DNA from: Neckera pumila
Lineage: Eukaryota > Streptophyta > Bryopsida > Hypnales > Neckeraceae
Direction of reading: 5' to 3'
Assembly (NCBI GenBank): GCA_963969595.1
Contig: OZ018413.1
Span: 7,066,211 to 7,130,210, forward strand
Length of the DNA stretch: 64,000 bases
The translations under genes were made by a program, and so were the position numbers. Shown in pieces: positions 12,729-24,501 of the stretch. Position 1 is the first letter of the stretch. Every line of letters begins with the position of its first letter. Under the pieces are notes generated by a model. The model saw nothing but the letters and a program-made list of their open reading frames with translations, was not told where the DNA came from and ran no database searches.

Positions 12729-13491
12729 TCATTACTTTACTATTATACTATTATTATTATTATTATTTTATACTTCATCATACTACTGAAATCATAACTC
12801 CCTCTGTAATATCACAAATGCTACCATTAATAATAGGGGCTCATGCTTGCTATGCTACGCATTCATTGTATCACATATTAGTAAAATTTTGATATATTTG
12901 AATAGAATGCATGATAATGATTTCAACAAGTCTTTGAAATAATTAATTTTAATATTCTGTAAAAATATTTTCAATCATGCATACATAAAAATAATATTTT
13001 CACATAATGTTATATTACAGAAATAGAGTAGTAGTTTGCAATCACCTATATAATATCACTTTTACAGCTTTTATGATTTCAAAATTCTATTGCTACTACC
13101 AAATGATTTGAGAAATTTATTCAATTGAAGCGATTTTGGATTTCACAACAATTGAGTTGTTCATGAAGTTTTTGAAACTGACAAGTTTTTCGTTTCAATT
13201 CACCAAGTTTTTGGGTTGCCATTGTTCGTAACAATTGAGTCAACTTTTGAATGCATTACAATAAATGTATATCTTTTACAGTATTCACCATTGTATATAT
13301 TTCATTCATCATTCACTAAATTTCTATTGTACATTTCAATATATGCTTACTTATAAACAAATTATACAAAGATTTTAGTAATTTTTATTTGAAGATTTAT
13401 TGAAATTTTTATTCTGCATTTTATCTAATACATAAAAATTCTAATAAAATTCTAATGATGAATGCGTAGCATAGCAAGCGCCAACCGCTAG
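12729..13491. mobile_element. Insertion in P450 copy 1 intron 2, with a 22-bp TIR element
   Basis: About 760 bp absent from the same intron position of copies 2 and 3. Within it, 12845-12866 is the exact reverse complement of 13458-13479 (GCTTGCTATGCTACGCATTC...), marking a 635-bp TIR unit. A TAT-rich microsatellite precedes it. No transposase frame is seen. Confidence 0.6.
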
Positions 13492-14140
13492 TTCTTATTT
13501 AAATTAGTAAATTTATTGAATTATGGATTGATAGTTTGCATATGGTTCTCATTATGAATTAGCTATTTAAAAAAGTAAATTAGCTCATTTGTAAGTAGAT
13601 GCCGGTCTCTACATACCTTGTCTTGAAGTGCACCACAAAAAGTTGAATTTTTTTATTGAGTTTGGTTGGTGTACGTCTTCAATAGCATCAATTCTGCAAA
13701 CTTGGTGGAACTCGATGGTTTTGGTAATTACTTTGAGCGACTTGAAGCAAAAATCTAGATGTACTAATGATGATTATTAGAGTTATTATACATTTAATAC
13801 TATCTAACTAATTACATGACTGACTCACTTTAATTCTTGTTTAGTTAGCAAATAGTGTTTAAGTTGGCTTTTTGTTTTGGTAATATTAGTTGGATATTCT
13901 TCAATTCTAATCAATCATATGATCACTATTAAGAATAAGGATAGTGGATAAATAGTATTCATGTTGACATTTGTGTTCGAGTTTGCAATTAGTGTTGCAA
14001 ATACTAAAAATAATCATTCGTGTAGTACTTTTTTTAGAACTTTTGTATAAATGAATATATTAAGTTTGCGGTACCCAAAAGCTTACCAATGTAACAAAAT
14101 TGATGATCAATACTAATTCATTTCACTCCTAACAATTCAG

Positions 14141-14409
14141 ATATGGTACTTCATGACATTACACCTGCAATGCGGCACTTGCGGAAAGTCCTTGTGACAG
14201 AGCTCATGTCTACAAAGCAGTTAGAAGCCTCTCAATATATAAGAATGGAAGAAATGGCGTCCACCCTTCACAAAATAGCCAATGAAAATGGCCCTAGTTG
14301 TGTAAATGCACATGTGAACTTCATGACTACAAATGTCTTGTTGCGCATGATTTTCAACAAACGATTTTTGGGTGTGGAAGAACATGATGACGGTGCAAAA
14401 ATGGTCCAG
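14141..14409 (+). CDS. P450 copy 1, exon 3
   Basis: Follows AATTCAG and completes an Asp codon shared with exon 2. It encodes the C-helix region (AMRHLRK) and the D-E helix region through NKRFLG. The usual C-helix Trp is Met here. It ends in phase 0 at CAG|GTACTC. Intact in this copy. Confidence 0.8.
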
Positions 14410-14776
14410 GTACTCACGTCTATTATGATTTTCCAAAAAAATGGCTAAGTTTTCAAGTATGGCAAGATTGTTGTCATTTTCACCTTTCCTTCCAACTCCG
14501 CCTCCTTCAAGGCAATATTAGTTCAATGGTAGTCTGTAGAACTATAGGAAGTGCCCTTTACTACAAATTTTAACTTTTGATAGCCATTATTGGTTGAACA
14601 TTCAAGATTGTCTAATAGTTTAGGTGGAGATATACCTCTCTTTTTTCAAATATTTTAGGTAGAAATTTTATTCTATATGCTAAGTGCTTCCAAAAGTTTT
14701 ATTATTGAATTAACCAAGAATTCCCTTTACTTGTCATTTGGCTAAAATTTATGCAATTTTCCTTGGGTGGATTCAG

Positions 14777-15064
14777 GAATTCATAGAGATCGTAAAAGAA
14801 CAATCTATTTGTTTGAGTGCTATTTTCATTGGAGACTTCTTCAATGTCCCAAAGTGGTTTGACCCTCAAGGATTGAACAAGCGGTTTCAAAAGCTTCGAG
14901 CTTGCATAGATAGGTTCTACAAGAAGATGATGGATGAATACAAGGAAGATCAAAGGAAGAAGCCTTCCCAAGGAGGAAAAAAAACACTCCTTGACATTTT
15001 CTTGGAGCAATTGGATTTCTCAGAGAATGAAGTTACTGAGGAGCACATCAAAGGAGTCATTTAC
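14777..15064 (+). CDS. P450 copy 1, exon 4
   Basis: Starts EFIEIVKEQ after ATTCAG, passes NVPKWFDPQGLNKRF (the F-G region shared by CYP71-clan enzymes) and a basic helix, and ends KGVIY before GTAAGT. It is 288 nt in all three copies and intact here. Confidence 0.8.
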
Positions 15065-15903
15065 GTAAGTTATTCCAAAAACATAAACTTGAAATTGTAA
15101 ATTTTGAGCTCTAAATCTAGACCTATTATTAATATAACTTTCTCATATTATATCTTACTCCAAAGTTGATACATTTTTTATTATCTGATACTTAAAGAAT
15201 AGATGTTAAAGTGGATTGAAATCATCTTTCAATTGCTAATAAGACCATTAGCATTTAAGTTATTTTAAATATTATAATTATTGGTATAGTCAATTGTTCA
15301 AACAATCACTTTTAACGTATTTTTCTCTTAGAATTGCAATGTAATGCATTCACATTCTTACATGAATCCTTCAAAGTTGAAAATTGTCATTCATGAAGTG
15401 GATAATAAATTGGAAACATATAAAATGATTTTTATGATTTGTAATGACAAACTTGTTTACACGCTTCCAACAATAGAGCTTCATCTACCTTTGATTTGTA
15501 ATTTGAAAGAGGTTAAATTTTCAAAGAGCCATGTCCAATAGTTTGGCCTCCTTGTTTAGATCCTTTCATTCTTATGTTGAACACATATTGCCTTTTAAAC
15601 TTACTTTAAAACCCATTGTTGCTTGAACCCATAAAAATTAATGCAATGATTGAGTTACTATGATAAAATCCTAATACCTAACTCACAATTACTTGAAACC
15701 ATACACATTCGCAAGATGTTGTGACATAAATCCTAAGCTTGCAATTGTTTGAAATCATATGCTCCTGCAATAGGATTGCAAGCGGTCGTGCATATATATG
15801 TGTGAGATGGTTGAGTTCATTGATGAGATAGATCCTTTAATTACTAGAATTGCACACACGTGTGAAATGATTGAATTCCAATGTTGGATCCTTTCATTGC
15901 CAG

Positions 15904-16428
15904 GATTTGTTATCAGCAGGGACAAATACAACAACACTGACAACTGAGTGGGCTATGGCAGAGGTTCTGTATAATCCAACATTACTAACCAAGATGACCT
16001 TAGAGCTTGACCGCGTGGTTGGCTTGAACCGCACCATGCAAGAATCTGACCTCCCTCATCTCAAGTACCTAGATGCCATCATCAAAGAGATGCTTCGCTT
16101 GCATCCTCCTGTTCCGTTACTCATCCCACACAGGAGTAAGGCCACAACCAAAGCTTTGGGCTATGACATCCCTACTCAGACACGCTTGTTTGTAAATGTA
16201 TGGGCCATCGGCCGGAACAGCAATTGGGAGAAGCCTTTGGAGTTTGTTCCTGAGAGGTTTCTCGAGGGAGGGAAGAATGTGGCAACAGAGTTTCTGGGGC
16301 AACATTTTGAGTTAGTACCATTTGGGTCGGGGAGGCGGCAATGTCCTGGGATGGGGTTGGCATCTCTAGCAGTGCATTTGCAAGTGGCAAGCTTGTTGCA
16401 TGCGTTTGATTGGGAGGCTAAAGAATAG
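15904..16428 (+). pseudogene. P450 copy 1, exon 5, truncated
   Basis: Carries the I-helix (AGTNTTT), K-helix EMLRLHP, the FVPERF motif and the haem-binding loop FGSGRRQCPG. A single-base deletion relative to copies 2 and 3 (TTGG to TAG) ends the frame at 16426-16428. The lost C-terminal segment is still readable in another frame to a TAG at 16524-16526. Confidence 0.85.
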
Positions 16429-16528
16429 AGTTGGAGGAAGCAAGGCCAGCATTGACAGTGTCAATGCGACGGCCGTTGATTGCAATGGCAAAAATGAGAT
16501 TGCCGTTGCATTTATACAAAGGGTAGAT

Positions 16529-16532
<4 letters not shown>

Positions 16533-16615
<83 letters not shown>
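16533..16615. repeat. (AT)n microsatellite
   Basis: About 83 bp of uninterrupted AT dinucleotide, 7 bp after the ancestral stop of P450 copy 1. Copies 2 and 3 have no such repeat at the matching place, so it expanded after duplication. Confidence 0.95.
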
Positions 16616-16617
<2 letters not shown>

Positions 16618-16647
16618 TTCTACAAGCTTTTAGCATCCTAAACCTAG

Positions 16648-18195
16648 TACTTAGACAAGTGCTGAGATTTCGGGGCCTTTTTGTGCTAAAGACTAAAATT
16701 TAAAAAAAATTGCATTGCTCAATTTGATGAAATATAAAAGCAACTGTATCAAAAGATATATTTGTAAGTTTTTGGACCTCTAGTCTTTTACATAAATTAT
16801 AAAAGTTTTGAAATTTGTAAAAAAATGTCTAATTTCTTTTATTTCTTAAACCACAATTTTTTTTGTTTTGAAGTGCCTTCATAATGCACCTATTTTCTAA
16901 TATTTTTGCATATAACCTCATATTCATAAGGTCGTTAAAAGAAAGACTTTTTATTTTTATTCTACTTTGGCCTGTTTTGGGCTAGAACTCTAGTACTATG
17001 GCTTTTTTGACACCAATTTTTTAAAATAAAATCAAATAAGGATGATTAGGATGGCATTATAAATAGCATATTACCAAAATTTCCAATCTAAAAAAAATAG
17101 GTCAAAGTTATTCATGAAATAGAGTGAGTTGAAATTTAAAAAAAAATAGATGTTTTGGTTATTAATTTGTAAAATATAAGAAAAATAATTTATAAAGAAA
17201 CCAAAAATTGGCCATTTGGGAGAACTTCATGGGGAAGAGATTCCACTAAAAAAGATCTTGAAACCAGCAAAGAGGCCCTATTTGCACAAACATGATGGAC
17301 ATAAAATAATTTATTTTCAGATGCCCCTTGGTAGAAATATGTCTAACTATTATAGGAAGAAACCACCAAAATCTCAGCTTTAGATCATTAATTTTGGGTA
17401 CTCCATAGTATTAAATACCTCTATTAAAATTGAAAATGTGACAAATTAATTAAAATGATTTTTTTAATATAAAATGATTTTTTCATCTTTTTGAAAAATA
17501 TGGAATATGAATACACTCAAGACAACCAACTTTAATAAAATTTTGAAGTTCATATGAGTTGTGCTTCAAAAGTCATTGCAAGAAAAAGCTCCAACACTTC
17601 TTCCTATGACAAAAAACTAGTACTAGTGTTTCTTGCAATATGTCTTCAAGAAAACTAAAACTATATATATTTATATTAGAAAATTAAATGCATATAATGA
17701 ATATCTACATGCCATCAATATAAAGTGTACATGGTAGCATGAATGTACACTCAAATAAAACCATTAAGATATGTATTAGACCCAAAATCAACCTTGGTCA
17801 AATTGTGACCCCTATTTTTGAGTCCAATTATGCCTTTTTTTTCCCTAATGTGACTAATGTAGTGAAATCGTTAAAGGATTGACATTTTGACAACTATAAT
17901 TAGAATGGAAAAATCACCATTTCTATAACTTCAATCTTTATACCAAACTTATACATAGCAAAAGAATCATTTATTATTCTACAATCTTGAGGGATGTTTT
18001 TGGAATACAATGACAACTATGCAAAGAGCTAAGAGTATGATATGAAAATACAAATGGACGAGAATAGACCTCTCTGGGACAATACTAGGAAGTTATCCAT
18101 TTTTCTTTGACCACCTGTAATGTGGCATTCTTTTATTCAAAAAAGTGTTGACATGTCCGAATGCTTTGATTTGCCATTCTTTTGCAAAAATGAAA
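16648..18195. repeat. Dispersed repeat, second copy at about 44636-45835
   Basis: Order-preserving similarity runs from the segment around TTCGGGGCC...TTTGTGC (44660 in the other copy) to one ending near TTTGCCATTCTTTTGC. The other copy is interrupted by a CACTA-ended element (45433-45736). The part near 17200-17640 also resembles the TIR element at 8645-9367. No coding capacity. Confidence 0.55.
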
Positions 18196-18206
18196 TATTA
18201 TTGACC

Positions 18207-18500
18207 CATTAGGGCCTTAGGGGAAATTTGGGACCTTTGGAAGACTGCGAGTTATCTGCGTCTTCAGATTGCAAGAACGCAGGATAACTGCTGGCTGATG
18301 TGGTTGAGACAGTGCCACATCATTTTTCAAAAAAAAAGAAAAAAGAAAAATTTGTTCAAAATCATTTGCTCAATTTTTTTCTTAATTTAATTTTTTGGAA
18401 AATAAAAATTCTAACAGCCTGTACTGCTGTTCACAAGGTTAGGCCAGATTGGGGAACAGGCCTAAAACATCCCTCCAAAGGCCCCAAATCTCTTCTAATG
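18207..18500. mobile_element. CATTAG-ended MITE, family A, copy 1
   Basis: Begins CATTAG and AAATTTGGGACC and ends CCCCAAATCTCTTCTAATG, inverse complements of one another. The interior carries the family marks TGCGAGTTATC, a GTGCCACATCA segment before an A/T-rich stretch, and GGGGAACAGGCC. Three more copies lie at 59863, 61334 and 63163. Confidence 0.75.
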
Positions 18501-19115
18501 CAATTATGTACAATGACTAAAGGAGTGACAATATATCATCCTACCTTACTTTACCAATAACGCTAGTTTGTGAGCCTAAAATTGCGAGCTCAAGAGTTGC
18601 GAGTGTACCTCTTGTGAGCCTAGGGTATCTACTACCAAAAAAGTTGCAAGTTTTTGAGGTCAATTGAAAAAACAATAATTAAAAATAGTAATTTTTGTTA
18701 TTATTAAAATTACTCCATTATTACCATAAACCTATGACCATGGTATCCCCGTCATTTTGTCTTCTCACAAAATGATAGAAGCTCGTTCAAGCTTCTAGCA
18801 GAGGTCACACACAAGTACTAAGAGTAGCCACAGACCTGAAATCAATCATTTAAATAAGAGTTACTTATATGTACTATCTCTTTAAACTTTTAAGCAATGG
18901 CACAATTAATTACTAAGAAATATTTATTATAAACACATTCACTATCTACACAAAACAACATCAATTAAAATTGGAATTGAAGGACCAAATTGAGAATTGA
19001 TACCGTTTTTACACAATGAGAATGGCTTGAAATCTTTTGTACACATGGCTGGCCTAACGATGGATTCCAGATCGTAACACTGCACACATTGACGCTGACC
19101 TCGTTAGAAATGTAG

Positions 19116-19721
19116 ATGGCCAATTTCGTTAAAATGGCGGTATTCTTAGTGCAATATTTTCCTTGTGCCATATTCCTTGTGCCATTTTTTCAGACCGTCC
19201 ACTTTGAACATCTAGAACAGGTAAGATTGTTGTAGATTTCAAACACCTAGGAACTATATAGAGTTGAGACCAAACCACGGTTGTCATATCGGACAGAATT
19301 TTACTGTTCACGGACGAATCGAACGAATCTGCGGTGACTGGCTGCAAACTTTGGAGGCCAATAACTTTTGGAAAAATTGTCCAAATTAGGCATGTGATAT
19401 GTTTTTCGGCATCTACAAAAACTGCCGAAAAACTGATCACATGCCCAATTTGGACAATTTTTCCAAAAGTTATTGGCCTCCAAAGTTTGCAACCAGTCAC
19501 CGCAGATTCATCCGATTCGTCCGTGAACAATAAAATTCTGTCCGATATGACAACCGTGGACCAAACATTCTGAAAAATCTAGGATGGGTATAGGTTTTAG
19601 ATATCTAGGACAAGGGTAGATTTTTAGAATGTATGACAAGTGTAGATTTTAGAACAGTCGTTTTGAACTGAAATAACGTGCCATTGTAATGGAATGCTGC
19701 CATTTTAACGAAATTGACCAT
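19116..19721. mobile_element. TIR element, family M1 copy a, 4-bp target duplication
   Basis: The ends ATGGCCAATTTCGTTAAAAT and its counterpart ending AAATTGACCAT are inverted repeats of about 30 bp. GTAG flanks both sides (19112-19115, 19722-19725). Two sister copies have different 4-bp flanks (TTGT, ACTG), which supports a 4-bp target-site duplication. The element holds a nested 283-bp foldback. Non-coding. Confidence 0.8.
19276..19558. mobile_element. Foldback element with 135-bp arms, 8-bp target duplication (hAT-like)
   Basis: The two 135-bp arms are inverse complements with seven mismatches, no indel and a 13-nt loop. GACCAAAC flanks both sides (19268-19275, 19559-19566). The ends read CACGG...CCGTG. 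An 8-bp duplication with CANGG-type ends fits hAT elements; a Mutator-like foldback is the alternative. Both strands give similar open frames only because the sequence is palindromic. Confidence 0.8.
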
Positions 19722-20202
19722 GTAGCCAATTTTATAACCATGGAGTAACAATCTTGCTAAAAGTTTTAGAATGTTAAATCCAAATGCCCACCTGCCATTG
19801 CCACTTGCAGTCGATCACAAGAACGGCTTCATTCTAAAACCATCGTACATCATTCCCCCCCTGGTCTACCAACGTCGACGTACATACCTGCAACAAGATG
19901 CAAATTCACTTAAATTTGAAGGTTAGAAAAGCAGAGCCCAATTGTGAAAAGGTTGAAATATAGAAAGTGCATGTATCCAAGCACTTGGAATGTGCTTTTT
20001 GCAGTGGGCATGGGAGCGCCGTGACATAAATGGTGAAGAGGTCGAAATGACTTTTCTGTAGCTAGCGGTGCAGGTTGAGTGGTGCATTTGGGACCTGTCT
20101 GCAATGCAATCATACGTGTATCCCATGTATATGAAGGTGCAATTTTCACTGCACGAAGCTTGGAAAAATGTTTCACACGAACTGAACAAAACTGATGTAA
20201 AT

Positions 20203-20338
20203 AGATATTTCGTTAGAATGGCAATGTTCCACAAATTTGGCAGTTGTAGGTTTAGACCATGTCGTCTAAAATCTATACCAGTCCTAGAAAATAGATGGAA
20301 AAAGGGCGGAAGAATATCACCATTGTAACGCAATATCC
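20203..20338. mobile_element. Family M1 copy e, short
   Basis: AGATATTTCGTTAGAATGGC at the left and CACCATTGTAACGCAATATCC-like bases at the right are inverted ends, with the family core TTTAGACCATGTCGTCT between. It is closely similar to copy d at 54446. Flanking duplication not clear. Confidence 0.6.
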
Positions 20339-20393
20339 GTTTGTAACCTCCCAAGTTGAACTAAGTGGCAATCTGACAATATTTGCACCATAC

Positions 20394-20846
20394 CTGACAT
20401 TGATCAAAGAGGTTGATACTTCCATCTCCTGAACCTACTCCACAACATCCAATTCTCCCCATATCAGTGTCTTAAAAGACAACGAATATGCAAATACATA
20501 TAATATCAAGTGTCCCTTACGAAAACAAACTAAACAGATGAGATTCCACGATTTGTTAGTTACTTTCTGATAGCCATGCATTTTATTCATGTGAAAATCT
20601 TAGATGACCAGTTGCAAAATTAATGACGTATTTGGTGGTATCCTACACCTGAAGGTGATTCAGAACTTGTTTAGATCTTACACGAGACTCTCTAGCGCTA
20701 GCAAGTTTACTTGCAACAACAAAATAATGACCTTCAACATTTCAAAAAATAGGCAAGAAACGGCGACAACAACTGTAGTCAGATATTGATCGAATACCTA
20801 TAATGACACTGGATCCAGTGGCATTGGTATCCAGACACGTTACGAA
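20394..20846 (-). CDS. Two exon-like segments, WD40-like (tentative)
   Basis: On the minus strand, 20846-20798 (49 nt) lies between TTGCAG and GTATTC, and 20470-20394 (77 nt) between TTTTAAG and GTATGG. They join in phase 1 to an open peptide of 42 residues containing VTCLD, then GVGSGDGSINLFD. GDGSI-LFD is the kind of sequence closing a WD40 blade. No further exons could be tied in, so this is either a gene fragment or chance; no gene identity is claimed. Confidence 0.3.
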
Positions 20847-20984
20847 CTGCAACCACATGGATCAAATCAGCGTATAGAAGACGATTTAGACCTATCTCGC
20901 AGGTTAAAACTAAATAAATAACGACGTAAGCAACCATGAAGGCGATCAATGATGAATGATTTTTTTTTTTTTCAAAGATTGCTT

Positions 20985-21320
20985 GATTCTCTTACTTGGT
21001 TCCTTTTTATCAGCCTTCGTCTGCGGTTTTTGAAATGAAGAGTCACGATTCTCTTACTTGGTTCCTTTCATCAGCCTTTGTCTTGACTGTGGTTTTTGAA
21101 ATGAAGAGCCACGACAGGTAGGATTTGCCCGAGGCCTCTCGGTGACGAGAGAGGTCTCGGGACTTTGAAGAGTTGGGGATTTTTTTTGTTCCTTTACAAG
21201 AAAATTGATCTTTAATTTTTTGGGTTCTTAAATTTTTTTTCCCTTCAGCTTTGGTTTTTGTAAGGCTCTGTCCCGACAGGTAGGACTTGCCCGAGGCCTC
21301 TCAGTGACAAGAGATTTATA
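20985..21320. repeat. Short direct duplications and a GC-rich hairpin
   Basis: GATTCTCTTACTTGGTTCC occurs twice about 63 bp apart (20985, 21048), each followed by TTTTTGAAATGAAGAG. CGACAGGTAGGA-TTGCCCGAGGCCTCTC also occurs twice (about 21113 and 21273). The first is followed by a hairpin, CCCGAGGCCTCTC pairing with GAGAGAGGTCTCGGG (21128-21161). A minus-strand open frame at 21422-21228 crosses the second; I do not recognise it. Confidence 0.5.
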
Positions 21321-21429
21321 CACCTCCGGGTGCTCTCCGTGAATAGTGCCAATGTCGTGGAATTTCATTAATCTAATGAAATTGAAGTCCGCCGATGTAG
21401 GATTGATCCTCAATGCTGACACTCATTGT

Positions 21430-22130
21430 TTAGGAGTAAAACAGACAAAAAACTGTGGAATTGATAAGTGTCACTGGTGAATAATTTTTGTCCGATTACT
21501 GAAGCAATGAACCATAAGATGTTCAAAAATTATGAATTCATAACCACCCAATCAGATAGGATAAATCTAGATGTGGATACTCAGCTTATAACAATTGTCC
21601 AGAAATTGTTATGCGTTGACTACACCGGGCAACAAGCTTCTCTCTATTGCTTTTTTTTTGCATGAATGCCGGAAGTAAAAAAAATTCTTAAAAAGAATGA
21701 ACGCAATGACAAGACTCTTACAACAATTTCATCAATTCGTTCAGAAGTCAGAGCCATGAATAAGCATGAAATGGGCTTGTAATGAAACCACTCTGCTACC
21801 GCATGTTTGAATACTCTTTGGACAAAGTGTGAATCTCAATAGCTGGGCACCTACAACAGAAATCCAGTTGGACTGCACAGTGCCCAAGCCCCAGCCTTCA
21901 CTAAGGTATTGAGTTTCATGGGAGACTTGACGTCCAATAAACAAAGAAAACTATTTTTTTATTTGACATATTAGTTGATATCAACGGTTACAAAGTTTAA
22001 TTCAAAAGTTTTTTGGCGATAACTTCATAATTATTTTACCATTTTTTAGCCAAATTATTTTTTTCTAGTGCCTTTTGGAACCAGAAGGCCAAAAATAATA
22101 GCCTGGTCATGAGTTGCTTAAATAGTAGTT
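21430..22130. other. Spacer, nothing recognised
   Basis: No family resemblance, splice pair or structured repeat seen. Confidence 0.4.
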
Positions 22131-22134
22131 CCTT

Positions 22135-22640
22135 GCCTTGTTGGTAGTACTCGGTTGGCCTTGTGCTTGGAGCAAATGAAGTTGTGCTTGCCTTGATCAC
22201 ATCTAATTTGGTTAAGGGCCAATTCAGATACGGATTAGAAGATATATTTGGGCTGATTGTAAAGATGCAAGAGTTGGCAAGCATAGCGTTTCAAGCACCA
22301 AATTTGAAGAAGCTCCCCAGCTTTTGTCTCTTCACGTCTGTTGTGAGGCTTGGAAAGAAGCTAGAGCACACAGGTCCCCCGCTAGGAGCCACTGCGGCCA
22401 AGTGTAGGTGTTGTAACAACAATGGGACCTTTTTGAATAGAGGCAAAATCAAAGACAATGTGGTGGCAAAAATACTTTAACTACAAAATGATTGTCACTG
22501 TGTCATGCACAGTGTTCGGGATATTTTTTACTCCAATTATAGCTATTTTCCTTTGAGTCCCATATTGACCAGGTTTTCCAAGTACCAAGTCCAATCATTT
22601 TCTCTATTTATTTACTATAATTCGCAAGTTTATTAATAAT
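22135..22640. repeat. Upstream end of the P450 duplication unit (pair with 33800-34330)
   Basis: Segments such as TTGGTTAAG, GTTGGCAAGCATAGC, GACAATGTGGTGGCAAA and GTTCGGGATATTTTTT occur in the same order here and at 33800-34330, leading into the promoters of copies 2 and 3. Only the GACAATGTGG part survives before copy 1 (10342). The duplication giving copies 2 and 3 therefore carried a longer upstream piece. Confidence 0.6.
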
Positions 22641-22750
22641 TTTTTTTAGTGATTTCTTGCCGATGTTTTCAAATTGCAACCAATTTTTCCTCCAATTCCA
22701 CACTGGCTAGTTGAAGGTTAACCGGTACGCAAATGGTAGGGTCCTGTGAA

Positions 22751-22772
22751 TGACGGGTGAGTGACGGGTGAC
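22751..22772. repeat. 11-bp promoter repeat, two units (P450 copy 2)
   Basis: Two tandem TGACGGGTGAG-type units lie about 250 bp before the start codon. The same place before copy 3 has four units. Confidence 0.8.
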
Positions 22773-23003
22773 TGCGCCGGAGTCTCTGTCGTGCAAAGCA
22801 AGATAAATAGATAACTCTAAAGAATCCCAGACAATAGGGATCTGGCCTATTTGTGCCACTAAAACAATACTCCGTAATAAATACATTAAATCCAGCAGAC
22901 AAATACTGTCCCTCAAACAAGAAAGCTTGTCTGAAGAACCAACTTGCCTTTTTTCACAGTCTGGACCGGAGCTCAAATCCTTAACTTCAACTAGGTGCCG
23001 GCT

Positions 23004-23033
23004 ATGGCTTCCACTACTGAAACTCTAGTTTGG
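23004..23033 (+). CDS. P450 copy 2, exon 1
   Basis: MASTTETLVW followed by GTAAGT, same phase as in copies 1 and 3. The last codon is TGG where copy 3 has TTG. Confidence 0.65.
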
Positions 23034-24501
23034 GTAAGTGCAACGCTCCTCTAACTTGTTAATGTTGTCCAGCCTCCATATAACTCAATCTGTTTGATCA
23101 ATTGCCGAAAAGAGCTCGAAATTCATAGTCGGTGAATGTATGCAAGTTGTTGGGAAAATGATGTTGTGATGAAGGTTCACTTGCACGATTCTTTGGAAAA
23201 TGGTGTTTTAATTACGTACACTTGGCGTTGGTGATGAGGGAGTTCCTATAATTTGCATGTTCTCATTTGTGTAGGGCACAGAAGCATTTTTTAGCAGTTG
23301 TGAGAATTCAGCCTTCGTTCCTACTGTAAACGAAAGTTTGGTTGTATGTTGAAACACCTGGAGACTCTTCTGTTCATAAAACATTTTTCTAGCTTCTCCA
23401 CCGTAGATGTCAACCCAAAAGAACTCAAAAGTTTGACTTTTTTGTGTGGAGGGAATGCATAGTGCTGTGCAATTCTTGTTCAGATTCTTGCAGCGTTTGG
23501 AGGGTACTTCAGATTGTGCACGAAAAGAATCTCGTGATTCCTTGCCTACGGTGTTGCCCTTCAAGAATGTTGGAATCATGTACAATAGTGGTGTCTGGTT
23601 TGTAGTTTCAGAATTATACTCCCCACCTATGTCCGGAACGTGGACTTTTGAGGAACATTGTAAAGGAAGCTTATCATTCATCGTTCTCCCGAGGGAATAT
23701 CAGAAGTCTAGAGCACGTATACGTGTAGAGAGACTGCAGCGTAAAGAGTATGAGAGGTGTTCTGCACTCTCTTTATTCTTGAAGCTTTTGGGATTCATGG
23801 ACTCAAGATTGTGCAGAAAAACAACCTAGGTTTCTTTGCTAAGTGTGTTGCGGACATCTCTTCCACTACGTTGAGAGTCGCGAAACAACATAGGGGTGTC
23901 AAAGCTGGTTTGTAATTTCAGACTTACGGAGTACTTTCCAAAACTTTGTCCAGAGCTCGTACTTTTGGGAAGATCTTGCATTCAATTTGGTACAAACCTG
24001 TGAAATAGAATCACAAGATCTGATGCACAGGGAGATCATCTGCAGTTTTCCTTAAGGAGACATTCAAGGTTTCCCAGATGATTTTGCACTAGGAGCAGGG
24101 GAATCCAGGAATCAGAGATACAAAATCTCCCTCGATTTCGATAAACTGGCTGAATTCGTAGCAGACTTTGCCACTTTGCAGGACGCGCAGCCTGAAACTT
24201 AAAAACCTATACCAGTCCTACTTTTTAAAGCTGTGAGTGCATGGATGTTACAATTTCTGGTTTCAAGAATCACGCCAAGTTAACGTCGATTTTGTTAAAT
24301 TGACGCAAGTAATTGGCGTGTTCCACGACTTCGGCACTTTCAGGCCGCGCGGCTTGAAAAGTGAACGGCTTGAAACTTGACCTCGCTTGTGTAGCTTTGT
24401 GTAGCTTTGTGTCCCACTTTCTGGCACAGGATCGACCACGCCAGATGAACGACATTGACGATTTGAACGTAATTGACGGTCCTGTGAATGAATATTTGCA
24501 G

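Larger units (their letters stand above)
10619..16526 (+). pseudogene. Cytochrome P450 (CYP71 clan), tandem copy 1, damaged
   Basis: Five exons match copy 3 (10619-10648, 12069-12360, 14141-14409, 14777-15064, 15904-16428), and all eight splice sites are conventional. The anchor segment, LPPGP hinge, EMLR (ExxR), FVPERF and haem-loop FGSGRRQCPG are present. Lesions: one inserted base near 12158-12165 shifts the frame, a 25-bp deletion near 12261 restores it (about 34 residues scrambled), and a 1-base deletion near 16425 creates TAG, losing the last ~30 residues, whose relic runs to 16526. The I-helix reads AGTNTT, so the acidic residue is Asn. The spliced frame stays open for 467 codons, so gene finders may call it intact. 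Substrate unknown; the scrambled part covers the early N-terminal fold, so activity is unlikely. Confidence 0.85.

Noticed and set aside
16400..16633. Open frame running into the AT repeat after P450 copy 1
   Set aside because: It is the wrong frame of the frameshifted P450 C-terminus followed by Tyr/Ile from the (AT)n tract.
19129..19573. Overlapping open frames on both strands with near-identical peptides
   Set aside because: They are produced by the long inverted repeat at 19276-19558, which reads the same on both strands; the sequence is a foldback transposon.
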